64,000 nt of DNA, from NCBI RefSeq assembly GCF_037975245.1, contig NC_092581.1, forward strand, positions 20,174,303 through 20,238,302, given 5' to 3'. The DNA comes from Apostichopus japonicus (lineage: Eukaryota; Echinodermata; Holothuroidea; Aspidochirotida; Stichopodidae). The position numbers and the translations under genes are program-made. This document shows positions 23,818 to 38,800 of the stretch, piece by piece (the stretch's first letter is position 1; every line of letters starts with the position of its first letter). Below the pieces are notes generated by a model that was not told where the DNA came from, ran no database searches, and saw only the letters and a program-made list of their open reading frames with translations.

Positions 23818-26800
23818 GAAGGAGGATGAGAAGGAGAAGGAGAAGGAGAAGGAGAAGGAGAAGGAGAAGGAGAAGGAGAAGGAGAAGGAGAAGGAGAAGG
23901 AGAAGGAGAAGGAGAAGGAGAAGGAGAAGGAGAAGGAGAAGGAGGAGGAGAAGGAGGAGAAGGAGGAGAAGGAGGAGAAGAAGAAGAAGAAGGAGAAGAA
24001 GGAGAAGAAGAAGAAGAAGAAGAAGAAGAAGAAGAAGAAGGAGGGGAGGGGAGGAGGAGGGGGAGAAGGAGGAGGAGGAAATGGAGGAGAGAAAGAAGAA
24101 GCCACCAAAATCAACTTACCATTGTCACTTGCCAAGACCAGCGGAGTGGAAGATGTAAAGTACATTTGTTCATATAATGCCAGAAATCTCCCTACGGAGG
24201 AGAAACGAATTAGAACTTCGTTGCGACTGGAGTGGTAGGCAGGGATTGGTTCATTGGTGGTGTTGGCATTACAGAATCTCTTGACCTGTTCACTGTCTTC
24301 AACTGCGATGTATTCTCTCACACAAGAGATATCGTCCGGGATGTCAAATTCTAGAAACCTCAGAGAGATGAAGGTTCCAGGCGCAGTGGTTATTATCCAA
24401 TGGCAGATGAATGGTTCTCCATACGGCGACGGAAAATTTGGACTGGCTATGTAAGCTCGGGGGAACTTGCACCTAGTTTCTGAACAGCCCTGGACAATGT
24501 CTTCTTTAGGATCTAATCTGCAGCCTGGTATGTCTATAAATGGAATAAGAGAAATAAATCTGGTGTAAAAATGAACAAAACATGGATTAAAATTAACAGA
24601 ATGTGGACTGCAAAACGAAGAAAGGACAGACAAAGAAATGAACAAAACAGAAGGAAGAAAACCCAAAGAAAACATGGACTAATGTGAACAGAACATGAAC
24701 TGCAAACAAACATACCACAGACAATTTGATTTTTATTCCCTCACAGTTGAGTCAAAGCAGAAGGAAATAATAATGCTTGGAATCATCAGCAGGTCACTTG
24801 AGTGATAATGAGACAAGATTTTAATATTATTTGATTTATTTACATAATATTCAATATATATTGATATATAATATTTTTCATTATTGCATACAATTTAAAT
24901 CTTTGGATTTTAATACCTGATGTTTCATACACAGCTTGAAATCCGCCAGATCTCTGAGTCAGGCCTGTGTCGTAGGTGATCACCAGCGAATTTCTCTCTG
25001 ATATGGTTATCGCCTCTGTCTGTTGGCACAGAATTGCTGGGTGCTTCATGTCCAGACGATTTTTACCGGGTATACGTCGTGAAAAGATGTTGACACGATG
25101 TCTCTCGGAACAGGCGATGTTTACCTCCAAAAACTGGAGACGAATGAATGAACCAGGCTCCAGCCAAATTGTCCAGGAGCAAGAATAGTAAGGTGGAAGG
25201 ATTTCTGGAAAGTTAAACGTCTGCAGTTGGCCTTGTGAAGCAGTGTAATTCTGGTCAGCTGATGCGCAGTATATGTTACACTCCTGTATGCTACAATCTG
25301 ATGAGGAAAAAAAAAAAAATTGGATTAGAAATTAATTTCAGCTCAAAAGAAAGTGAATAAACCTGAATATTCACAAACAATTCATATATTTACCGACTAA
25401 ATATCGTATTACTATATCTATAACATTACAAAATGTTTGCTTCAAAACAAAATATCTCAATTTCAAGTTTTATATCTGGAAAAAATTGTGACAATTTCAA
25501 CGGTGAATATCTCACATATACTATGTAGGAAAATACATGCATATTGACCAGAATAAATAACTAGAATTTAGTCCTTTTTCCATAAGTCAAAATAAATTTT
25601 CTCCTGGACTATCCATTTCATACAGTCTAAAGATAACCTAAACTGTCCTTATCTTTTGCTAGAAAAGACAGCTAAGTGGAGACTCATTATTAAACATTAA
25701 AATAAGGATTTTTAGACCCTTCTTCCCTTCCTTCCTTCCATCTAAGCTTTTCAATGACTGTCAGAAATAGAGAGTATTCAACACTTTAGCATTTATGCTT
25801 AAAGAAAATTTTGGGATCTAAAACTCAGTGACTGTCAAAAACCACCAATGAGTTCTGAAGATTATAAGAATCAGATGAAATGTCTGACCTCTGGATTCAT
25901 ACAGCAGCTGGAGTGTGATATAATTTGGCATATTTGGTACAAAGTAGTCTACCATCAAGGACAGAGTGATGTGGTTCGTAGTCGATTCCAGATTGAAATC
26001 TGACAGTTCACTACAGTATTCGCCTTGTCTTCTCCTTCTGCTGTTTGGGAGGTTTTCCCAGAGAACCAACCTATCTAGACAACCTGATCCAGGGAACGGT
26101 TGACGCCGAAGATTGGAATACACAAAGTAAACCCTACGGATGGATATGAATAGAAGGTAATAATATAACAGTGGGTAGGAAGAGAAAATAGGAGAAAACC
26201 TAAAGAAGGACAAAACTGAAATACTATACGATCAGTTCAGAAAATGGGTTGTTTGGCTCAGTTTATGTATCTATAGCAATGCTAGAATGTTTGACTATCA
26301 TCTAAATCTCATTCTATCACAATAAATGTTCCAAAGTTGCCAAAGACGATCCTTTATGTTTTTCTAAAAAGTTTGCTGACATATTGTGAGCATTCAAGCT
26401 CATCCAGCAAATTTTTGTTGTCCTACATGTGGTCTCTTAATTATCACAATGAGGCATAAATTAGAAAACTTAATGTAGGAATGTTGTCAAAGCAAACTTA
26501 CCAAGAAATAGTCTTTGTTTTTGCAAAATATAATAAATCAAAATTACAAACGAAAGAAATGCACTGACAAACTATGTTTTTACCTTATATGCTTACCTTA
26601 GGATCAAATGTTCTTCCACTCTGATGTCTAAATTAGCTGACAGAGAAACTATGTTTTTACCTTATATGCTTACCTTAGAATCAAATGTTCTTCCACACTG
26701 ATGTCTAAATTAGCTGACCAAGAAACTATGTTTTTACCTTACAGTATATGCTTACCTTAGGATTAAATGTTCTTCCACTCTGATGTCTAAATTAACTGAC

Positions 26801-29800
26801 CGAGAAACTATATTTACCTTATATGCCTATCTTAGGATCAAATATTCTTCCAATCTGATGTCTAAATTAGCTGACTGAGAAACTATCTGTTTACCTTATA
26901 TGCTTACCTTAGGATCAAATGTTCTTCCACTCTGATGTCTAAATTAGCTGATGTCAGAGTCCCAAACCAAGGAGCAAAACCTGTCCATATGATGTAAAGT
27001 GAGTTATCACTAACTGTATAGTTTGTGGTATTGTACGATGTGACCAGTTCAAAGGTCGGCGGAAGGTCATCTACAAAAGTTACAAAAACAAACAAAAAGA
27101 AAATGAAGAAAGAAAATTAAGCTCTCTCAATAGCAGAGAATGCAGAGTAAAACATAAGCATTGGCTGATCCAGGGTGTCATTGAAGAGTGGACACAGGAG
27201 ACAAGTATCAGTAGATGCCATGTTTACTACTGAAGTACTGTAGAGGTGGAAAAGGAAACATTGGCCAAATTTTTGTTACAGGTAACTTTTCAGCAGAAAT
27301 TCAGAGAAGGGGACCAGTGGTAGTCTTGTTTCAATCAATATGCAACCATGCTTAAAAGAATTTTTTTGGATGCATCATAACAAATTTAATTTGTTTCTTG
27401 TTCAGCAGTGACCTCATGCACGTCCTGTTGGCTTAGACTTTTTTATGATCTGGGAATCCTGCTATGATTTCCGAAAATGATAAAAGATCCAAAATATTTC
27501 AGGAAAACTGGCAGAGGAAGCTACTAATCAAAGAATAGTTAAAAGTATATAATAAGAAACCACAAACCTTGAACACAAATGAATGTAACATTTGACCTGC
27601 ATGGTGTGTTTAGTACTTGCACCTCTCCCAGACTTACACCCAAATCTGCCACATAACAATCTGTGTCTAAACGATCTGTTGGGCTAACCCAAATACTAGA
27701 CAGAGGAAATACACCCTGGCAAAAAGAAGAACAATAACATCCATAGCAAGTATGTAAAAAAGGTATATATTTAATTGTGTTTAAATGATTAAATTCATCT
27801 GTATTCTCTCCCCTCTCCTTTTCCCCCTCCCCCAAATATTAATCCGTGTCTAAATGATCTGATGGGCCAATTAAAATACTAGACAAAGGAAATATACCTT
27901 AATTTAATAAACAAAGGCCAAAGAAGACATGTAAATACACTTTTAAGTTTAAACAATCTCATGGTCTGGAGAGAATACAACCGTATGAAAAATAAAAATG
28001 CCAAAGAAAATAAGAATGTAAAATAAACATTTAGATGTACATTAATTTGTGTTAAAATTTAATATTGAATTGATGTAGTTGCACCATGTCCCACCACCCC
28101 CTCCCCCCAAAAAAAGACACAAAGTAAATATAATCTAAATCCTTTGGATAAAAATATTTGAAGTTGAAGTAATATCTGTAGCATTTCTACTTACTATCCA
28201 TTCACTAGTTACAGATAATAACTCGTTAGCAGTCATCAGCCGTTTGCCGGTGAGTTGACAATCACGATTAGCCGTCTCGAAGTCACTGCCAGAATGAAAT
28301 TCTATGCATGAATCCGGCAGACTTGACGACAATGATAAGCCAAGAACTTCACAGATAGCTGAACAAATATTCAAGAATAAAAAAAAGGTATTGAAATGTA
28401 GGAAATGATGACATATTACATAAAAACTGCAATTATGGGACTTTCTATGTAATAATCACTTCATCATGGTAATGAAAATATGCGTTAATTTTGATTTTGC
28501 GAAGGCGTAGTATAGCAGTTTAGATTTGTCTGATAAGACTCTAACAGGAGCCATATTTATTTGACAGATTCAAGATGGCTGCTTTGCAGTGTCTGCTTAG
28601 CAGGCTCTTCTTAAGATTTGGTACGTCTAGTTTTGTGAATTGGTGACTGGAGTCGTGTACTGTTCTTTCAAGGGTTTGGAAAACAAGTTTGTTGAACTCT
28701 AGCTACTCTGCCTTTGTGGTGGAACTCATATCTAGCACAATATGAAGAGAACTCCTGCTCTGTTTGGGAGATATTTGGGTTATTATCAAAATGTGTCACC
28801 AGGCTACCATGCAACTTGTCAACGGTGTGATATGACGTGATATAAATGTCGCTTGGAGGTGATGTCTTTTACCTTTTCCTTATTTCATCATTTTCATACT
28901 TTCATGGTGAATGTAAACACAACTGCAGACACTGAGCCCAATGCCATTGCAAGGTCATATTAGCTATAAAGACAAACATTAAAATGCGAGTGTTTGGGGG
29001 AACTTCACAGTTATATATCTCTATCACACAGACTCCATAGTATTGGGCAAGTTAGATTCTCCGTTAATACTAAACATGTTTATAGTACAAAAGAACTCTT
29101 GATAATTTATCATGCAACTAGCTCACATTTGACTGCCTTTTTTATTTATGCCTGTTTTTTTAAAGAAAAATTAAAAGTGGATAATACACATGAATATTTA
29201 CTCACAGCGACAAGACTCTTGGCCTGGTCCAGGCTCTAAATACATTCCTTCTGGACAGGAACACTGATATCCACCGGGATAATTGATGCAACCATGACTG
29301 CAGACGTACGTGTCTTGTAAACATTCATCAATATCTGAAATGCGAGAAATCATCGTAAAAAAGTTTGCAGTTTTGTGACTCACAATATTAGAAACTTTGT
29401 ACCTGGTGTAGTATACGTCAATGATTAACACTTATTTGTACATAAATCTTGTCAGTTTTAATTTGATCATATATTTTCCTGCTTTACTGTAAATCTTTTA
29501 CAATGGGGATTTGACCTATATCAAGGGAATAATTTAGTGTTCAAATTTTTTTGCATAGCAATATGTCCATTTTGCATAGCAATATGACCATTTTGCATAG
29601 CAATATGACCATTTTGTATAGCAATATGACATTTAGTGTTCAATTTTTTTTGCATAGCAATATGTCCATTTTGCATAGCAATATGTCCATTTTGCATAGC
29701 AATATGTCCATTTTGCATAGCAATATGACCATTTTGCATAGCAATATGACCATTTTGTATAGCAATATGACATTTAGTGTTCAATTTTTTTTGCATAGCA

Positions 29801-32800
29801 ATATGTCCATTTTGTATAGCAATATGTCCATTTTGCATAGCAATATGACCATTTTGTATAGCAATATGACATTTAGTGTTCAAATTTTTTTGCATAGCAA
29901 TATGACCATTTTGCATAGCAATATGTCCATTTTGCATAGCAATATGACCATTTTGCATAGCAATAAGACCATTTGATGATATATGAGAATTGTTATCAGT
30001 TTGATAAAGACAATAGATGGATTAGGTTTGAGTTATACCTGGAAGGGGTTACTTTATCATTAGCGAAACTAGCCAAATTGACAACTGCCAAATATCATCT
30101 GTCAAACATGTTAAATTTTAAGATGTATAGATTTACTCATAATTCCAGATACATCATTTGGACTTACCAAACTGACATAAGGAAGCCGGTACAATGGCTG
30201 CAGAATCACAAGGGAGAGCTTTCCAGCTCAGTTGGTCTGTGAGATCTATGGTGACACAGAGTTGCTCCGTACTATTCTGGTAGTCAATGTCGGGGTCAAA
30301 TTCAGAAATTTCAAGAAGAGGGGTTCCATCCAGCCAGACAAATGGTGCCAGGGATGAATTGAAGGGCCGGCTGGTTACATGAATCAGCCCTATGAGGTAA
30401 TGAGTGTAACCGGGTAGGAGGAGTTGCAGGAAATTGCTGATAACGTCAGCCATAGTGTTAGGTTGGCTTAAAATAGCTTCATGGCTGCTTGAGTGAAATA
30501 TGTTTACGCAAGGGTCCGCTGTACCCCCCTCCACTGAACCCATGCAGTAACCACCGAGTTCTTGAGCAGAACTGCCACAAGGAAAACCTCTCTCTGGATG
30601 GAAAATGAAAAATAGAAAATAAAAATTGCATCTTGAAATATAACAATAAGAAAGACATTACATTACACCCAGAAACAGACAACAAAACAGTTAGTGGTTA
30701 CGATGACAAAACATATTCATAGTGTGGTAAGCTATACATGTTTATATATATGAACTTATGCACACCAAAATAAAGAGGATTATCTATTGACTAATGCTGC
30801 AACATATAAAGAAAGGTATCAGGAATCAGCTATCATGTTGACAAAGCTTCAACCATTTAATTCACTGGTAAGGATTTTATAGTATAGTCTTTGTAATCCA
30901 ATTTCTAATGCAAGTTACTTTTAAGATTTGTTATTGTAGACAAAGAGGGCTAGGTGAGATTGTTTAAATGCACAGGGAAAGATTTTTTCAATTTTGATAT
31001 TTTCGTCTGGTATAACTCATCAAACATATTATCAATTGGAGACCAATTGAGGTACCTATTGATCCCATGAGCCAATTTTCCACCATTTGAGATAATCTGT
31101 TGGCCCCTGAAAAGCTCAGAGGGTGAAACTAGATGATGGCTACTTGAGTGTGCTTGAAGCAATACTATTATCTACTTTCCTTAAACTTTCCTGTATGACT
31201 GTATGTTCTGTTAAAGACTTATAGAGGCGGTTCACAAAACTTTACTGTACTGAATTTGACCATAATATGTTCACCAAAGGAAATCAGGTAATTGGCGAAT
31301 TGACAGATTTATTGTAGCTTCAATTTTGCAGTTATGTTTGAAACGTTTTCAGACTTTAACACCTGTTAACCTCTTTTGACCTCCAACAATTTCACTCATG
31401 GGGCATCTATCTACCAAGAATGACATTGATTCAACTTCTGGTTGATGAGATATCATGTTTACAAGCTGTTTTTTTACTATTTCCCGTTAAGCACCACTAA
31501 CTCATGAATATTAATGATGTCAAAGTTGTTGTTGCAAAGAGCATATACTAACTATATAGTTACATTACCATACCAAGTATGAACTTATTCAAACATACTG
31601 TTGAAGAGATATTGCCATTTTAAGAATTTATGTTAATCATGGCCCACTCATTAATATCCATGATATGGGAACCACAAACAACAGGGCACATCTACACATC
31701 ATTGGGCATCTACCTACCCAGTATGACATCTACCTACGCAGTATGACATTGACTCAACTTGTTGGTCTAGTGATATGGTGTTTACAAGCTTTTCACTGTG
31801 ATAACACTCTAGCCATGCCCAATCTAACAGAACAAAAGTCATTCAAATCTATGCCTGTCTGAAGTTGAGTTTGAGACAACTTCTCTGATCACTTGAGACA
31901 ATGTAATTCCTCTCATTGTTTCTTTTTTTTGAGGAGGGGGGGGGGGGGTGAGGCAGGGTGGCAAATTTGCAGAAGTTAAGTTAAAGTGTAGAGTTGTTTA
32001 ACTGGAACCAGCATTCAAAATTTCAAATGTATTTCAGTTGTTATAGTTAAAGATTCATTCATTTTCTTTTCTTGGGTTATTTTGTATTACAGCTGGCACT
32101 GCCAAGAGAATCTGTTACTTGTCATTTAGCCTTTGAAGAAGATCCTGCTAGGATCGAAACGTCAGGCCAACTTACTTTTACACATTCTCTTACACAGGCT
32201 CTCTAGTGGATAAGCAGTTAGCTATCACTTTTATTTTATTTTGAAGAGAATATCTTAACCGCTTTACTATTGAGTTAAGTGCCCCGTGACTGTTTCACAT
32301 CCTCAGAATCAATAGATAGATCACATATACAAGGATATCATGACTACACAGTTCTACCCCCAATAGAGCTCCTTGAAAATTGAGTTTTGTCAATCTGCAG
32401 GCACTGTTTTTTCCCTTCTTCACACAGAGCTATTACTAGTCATGTTTCAAAGACAAAATAGTTCTATTTTCACAGGGTGAATTCAATGCAGGATGAAACT
32501 GTAAGCTATTCAAGATGTTATCACCTATCAAGGTTAAATTTAAACAAAACAATTATCAGGCAAAACAACAGCTGTGAAGTTGAAGGGATGACATCACAGA
32601 CCACCTAGGAAGATTCTCTCTTGAATCTGTTGAAGGACATATCTATCAACACCAAGTAATATTTCATTCTTAACCACACCCCCACCCCCACCCCCCTACC
32701 CCACTTCCATTGTTCACACATCATCAGAGGGTCTTGCAGGTAAGTGGTGTCATTATTGGACCTTTTTTCTTTTCTTTCATTGGAATTAGGTATACTGGTA

Positions 32801-35800
32801 TGATGTCAATTATCACTTTAAGCTGATACAATTAATGAACACTTTTACAACAGCAAAATCTTCATTTTAAAACTCTTGATTTTAATTTTACACAACATTT
32901 TACATTTACATTAAATTATAATTTCAACTCTAATTTGTGACCAACAGCATCACGCATAGTTAACATGAGTCACATATATAATCAGTGAACAACCAATAAC
33001 AGGAACATAACAGTTTAGCACATCGAAATAGCCTACAGAACATTGTCATATCTAATGGGCCTTTCAATACGTTACATACCACTCCGATGCGACTGTCTGG
33101 GTGGAGAGATCCGCTATGAAGAATCGTTAAGTAGAATCTGGATTATCTGATGCCTGGATTAGGATTATCCAAATCTGATATAGCAACAGTTCCTTATGAT
33201 ATTGTTCTCTATTATGTAAGGTCAATAAGCACATTTTAGGTTTAGGAACATACTTTGACAGAAAGAAAATGGTACAAACACAAACGTAGACACACACAAA
33301 CGTAGACACACAAACGTACATGCACACATACGTACACCCATACAGACGGGTTAGATCTGCTGAAGCACATCACAAAACTGTGTTACACATAAATAGAACA
33401 CACAGACCTATTCTATCTGTCCACTACAATATCAAACCACGCTACAAAAGTTTAAGAGAAGGGATATCCTAATCTGGGTTCATAACCAGGCAACCTCCAG
33501 TCTTGACCTTTCCTAATCAAATGACCAATATTTTTTACTGTACATTTACTGCTCAAGGTGTTTAGATATTGTTGCATGCTAAATTGTTGGGCAGAATGCA
33601 AAGAAATTTAGTACATGCATATAAATCCATTCATTTTCAAGCACCTCTATACCGTACTGATATATGCTTACTGTGTACAAGCCTAACAGAACATTGAAGA
33701 TCGGCCAAGTGCTACATAAATCTGGTAAAATAATAATAATTATTCAACATGAATTGAGAATGAGAAAGCAGGAAGAACCATACCTGATACTTTACATCCG
33801 ATGAGATCGAATCTAATACAGGGATAATTCAGTGAGACAACTTCATGGTTGTAAATTATAAGCTTCAGTGAAGTGGCAGCTATTGGTCTATCCAGTTCAT
33901 TGAAAACCGGTGTAATGCTGTCATAATTGGCATCAAATTCCTAATTTTGAAAGAAAAAGTAAATATGTGATAACAATTTTGATCCCCAAGAATTAGTCAA
34001 CAGTAAAGCTATCAAGAGTAATAGTAAATTAATAAAGGTAGATTTGGGTATTGAAGCTCTCAAATGCCACAGACATCCGTGGGAGATTAGTAGACCTTGC
34101 CTCTTGTAAGTTAAGGAGATAAAGCATTTGAGCAGAAGATGTCGCTACATAATCTTTGAAATCTCCAAAAATAACAAATCTTTAATTTATTTATCCTCGT
34201 GATATTATTGAAGAGATTATGACTAAACGGATATATAATTATTTTTATAGAATATTGAACAGTTTAAGAGAAATGAAGATACAGAGAAGAGACCAGCTTC
34301 CAAATATCTAAACTGTGTTATACTTATTTCCCAACGTACCATTTTAAATTTAATGTTAGCATGGGCTTAATAACTTCACGAAATGTGGACAAACTTTACT
34401 GCTTAAAACTACAGTTTATAACTGCATTATCTGTAATGTCCAATAACATGGATGAAAAAAGCAACGGCCATATTTTATAGAACTTTACAAAGTGATAACC
34501 ATTACAGATGTATATGCCAATGGAATGCAGTATGCTAACAAGTTTTATTTTAAAGCTCAAGTAAGAATATTTATTGTCATGGAACAAAATCTTTTAATGT
34601 CATGATAACTGCAGATAAACACCTTGAAATGAATTGAAAAAAAAAATGGTTAAAAACTACGTCTACTGGAAGCTAGTAGAACTAAACTGCGACTATTGCA
34701 TGAATATTTTAACTTTCGCTAATGACACAATACCTAATTGTTCTTCTAACCTTTTGTGCTCCACTAATAGAGACGTATGGCCGATCCCTAAAGTCGTTGC
34801 CATCACCAACACCCCTGGAATACAAGAGTCTATATTTTGTGGCCCAAGTAGAAGCCTCACTGTTGTCGAGCAGCAAGGCTCCTTGGGTGACAATACCAGT
34901 GATGGAATATTCTTCTGGTAGAGTGATTTCAAGGGTCCCCTCTATTATTCTCTCCGTGGTAGAAAACACATTACTAAAGGAAAATGTGTTGTTTCCGTGC
35001 AACTTGTAGGTTTCAGGGCTGCATGCTCCACTAGAAGAAGTTGATATGGTTTCCCCCAATGTACCTTTTCCAATGCCTAGTGATTGTCCACAAACTGCAA
35101 AGAAAAAAGTAGTAAAAAAAATAGAATAAAATTCCTGATTCACTCACACACAAGCCGAGAGTCCTGTCTGTCTGTCTGTCTATCCAGCTTACATAGCCCT
35201 ACCAAAACGAGTAATAATGCTAAGAATTGAAACGATACTAACCTGAGACAACATAACTATTTCAAAAGTGATCAAGTCATCATTAAAATCATTCTGTTTA
35301 TTGGATAGTGTACACATGATTACACTAATAAAATGTGAACGATTTTTGCATAAATTGTGATCGTTTAAAGTGTCCTACTTTTTCAAATTCAAACCAAATC
35401 TTTCCAAAAGATTAAGAGTAGAAAGAATGCATACTTTCATATGCACATCCAATAATTTCAAACTTCATGCATGGCGGCCCAGATCCTCCCCAACTGATGG
35501 CGTTGACACGAACGAACTGTGCGCGGACTTGAAAAGGTAGATCATTCCGGACTAAAGTTTCCGAGTCAGTGTTGGCATGAAAAATCTATATTGATAAAGA
35601 AGATGGTTAAAATGTTAAAAATAAATAAACAAGAAACATCATATGAATTGAAATAGAGCTACCATGTTGATATAAATTTAATCAATCAGCCATGATATTT
35701 TAGCATAGCTATGCTAACCGGACCATAACCTTTGTGAAACGGCTTATGTAACTTGAGGCTCGTGGTCGCATATCAGTTCGTATTTTTGTATTTTCTACGA

Positions 35801-38800
35801 TCGAATCTGTTACAACATTTTTTTTCCATAGAACTTTTCTGGCATATTTTTAAACAGATTCTGTGAAGTGGAAGTTTACTGTTTTTTTTTAAAATACTGC
35901 ATTGTTACTGAGGAATTCTAACGATAGATACATCATTTTGGTGAAATAATTAGCAAAAATTTGTAATATCACGTTGCAGAAGGAAACTGAACAGCACCAC
36001 CGATCAAAATCATAGAGAATCATTACAATCATTTTGTTTAAAATTCACCAAAATTCCTCTTTAGCATTGCCCCACAACTGTACACCATCATGCAGGGATG
36101 TGCCCAGGATTTCCTGAGTGCCGGGTATACTGATCGCCGTCCTGGGGGATGGGTCTAAGGGGGAAGGGGTGTCCCCCCTTAAAGAAATTTTGCGACTTTT
36201 GAAGGTGCTCAGATGCCAAATGCTGGCACTTGTGTAGCTTTTTAAGCACATACACAAGTACTAGTTTTGCTAACAATTTACATTTTTGATTTTTTTTTTT
36301 TCAATTTATGTTGAAAATATTGTTAGGAATGTCAGGATTTTAGATGAAAATAGTGCTGGGCATGAACCCTGTCCTCAACATTCTGTGACTACATTCATGA
36401 ATAATATCATAATCTAAGAACCGTAGAAAGCTGTCTTTTACTTTCTTTAAATGTGAAGTTCCTATTACGAAAATCAGCCTATTGTGTCATCTGGATGTAA
36501 GAAATAATTCCAATCAAGTCATAAAAGATTGGATACAACGCTCTGAACCGTCTAGTCCACGAAGGAATCTGTCAGTCACTTGCAGGCTTACAGGTACGTT
36601 ACTTCTGTCTTATTAGTACAGTTTCTTGCCTATTGTGTCATCTGGATGTAAGATATTATTTCATACAAGTCATAAAAGACTGGATACAGCACTCTGAACC
36701 GTCTAGTCCACGAAGGTGGAATCTGTCAGTTAGTTGCAGCCTAGATGTACCTGTCGTATTAGTACAGAATCTTCCATATTTGTCGAGTCAAGTGAGTAAT
36801 TCCTTGGTCAGTTATGATTAACTACTTCGTTTGATCATCCTCACTCTGTCATCTTCTTTCACTAGCTTTGCCTTGGGATATTTTACAAGGTCAGCTTCCA
36901 TGTGAGGTATGGTTAGTACTGCAAGAGTCTCAAGGTCATTAATCTGTAAGGCTGACATTGAATCATAGATAAACATAAATAGATATATGTTTGTTACATG
37001 TAGACAACCTTGTAGACAACATTGATCAAGTTAATAACGAGAATTAGTAGATTCCTTTATTTTAATATTGACTAAAGTTACATACAGTATGTTACCAGAT
37101 ATTCATCAGACCCTGGTCCTGTGTAAGGATGAATATTGTTATCAAAACTAAGAAGAGTTAGTAGATTCCTTTATTTTAACATTGACTAAAGTTACCAGAT
37201 ATTCATCAGACCCTGGTGGTGTGTAAGGATGAATATTGTTATCAAAACTAAGAAGAGTTAGTAGATTCCTTTATTTTAACATTGACTAAAGTTACCAGAT
37301 ATTCATCAGACCCTGGTGGTGTGTAAGGATGAATATTGTTATCAAAACTAAGAAGAGTTAGTAGATTCCTTTATTTTAAAATTGACTAGAGTTACCAGAT
37401 ATTCATCAGACCCTGGTCGTGTGTAAGGATGAATATCATCGGCGTCGTCTGCATCTGCTGCAACGGTATAATCCATGGTGAAAGTCTCCAAATAAGAATT
37501 TGATTCTTTACATCCTTGTGTAATAACAGCTTTCATGACCTGAATATAAGGAAAGTTGACCTGTAGGAATAACCAAAGAAAAGAAAAGTCTTGACTACGA
37601 AGTAACAGTACCTGCTTGCATTTTGTACTTTCCACACAGTGATCTACACAACCAGGAGACCTACAGCACTTCAACAGCTGATATACCTACAGGCCCAACT
37701 TTTACGGCTAATTGTCAGTTCCTGGCACCTTTCAGGACGGATGAAATAACAGAGTACTTACATGAAAGTTTTCTACTAGGGTGAACATGTTTGTATAAAT
37801 GTTGATTGGCCTGACATTTAACCTAGCAGGATATTCTACAAACCTTTGCCTTTGAATTAGATCCTACAAGGAAATGAAACAGGCCCTCAAAGTTATATTT
37901 ATTTGCCTACAAAGGAATTTACAGTAGATGTTAAAGCTGATGTTAACAATTTTTTTATTTTTTGTATAGCTCTTATTATGTTCTGAAATGAAGAATGCTT
38001 CTACAGTATTACCATCTAACTTTAAGGAGAGGAAGTAGTTGTCTTCTACCAAACAATCAAAACGATGAAATCTTCTTTACCTGTATCCATGAAGGTACTC
38101 CACCATCAGCCTCAAGATCAGGACTCCAGCCTAATCTGCTCTCAAACTGAAGACCCAGAGGTTGGATGCGTGCACTTCTCGGAGGATGCAGGTCATCCAA
38201 TAAGCTGGAGGCGGTAATGGCAGCATCGAAGATACTAAGGTCTGTAAGCCCTAATGCGAAGTCACAGTCTGTGGAAATGAGCAAATTAAAGCTACGGTCA
38301 TATTATGTTGTTGCTTTCCAAATTGGTAATTCAAGCAAGGTTTCTCTCACAATTGTAAAACAATGGCACAACTCCATGTGGCCTTTTACTTGGTGAGTAC
38401 AGTATGGGACATTCTTTTCCAAAATCTCACTCTGTAATTTTGCTTCTCACTGTACTTAAAGTTTCTTCCAGTTTCAACATTATCGATACAACTCATTAAC
38501 ACAACTCACAAATAATTCTCTCTATAAATGAAATTAAAAGACTTTCCATGTTTTTCATTCTCGGGTGAAATATTCAGCCAACTTGTATCCACTTCAGATG
38601 GCACTATATAGCCATGCCACAGACGTATAGTATTGCCTAGAATTTTCTCTAGTCACCCCCCTCCCCCCCACCCAATTCCTTCTATTACAGCCCAAAGATT
38701 ACACAATATATTGTTACAAAGATACTTTTAATCAATAATAAGTTTCAAGCACTTCCTGCTCAAATCTGCCAATATCTGTAAAGATTAACTTGACATTGAA

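Noticed and set aside
23739-24158. Poly-methionine/arginine frame and poly-serine frame
   Set aside because: Microsatellite translation.
29541-29972. CRISPR-like array
   Set aside because: Units are contiguous 21-bp repeats with no unique spacers, in an animal intron.
37768-37869. Open 102-nt stretch with AG and GTAAGT ends between F5/8C exons 15 and 16, in phase 0
   Set aside because: Joining exon 15 directly to exon 16 restores the canonical [10 protein letters not shown] motif; the extra stretch would break it and overlaps a fragment of a dispersed repeat. It could at most be a rare alternative exon.
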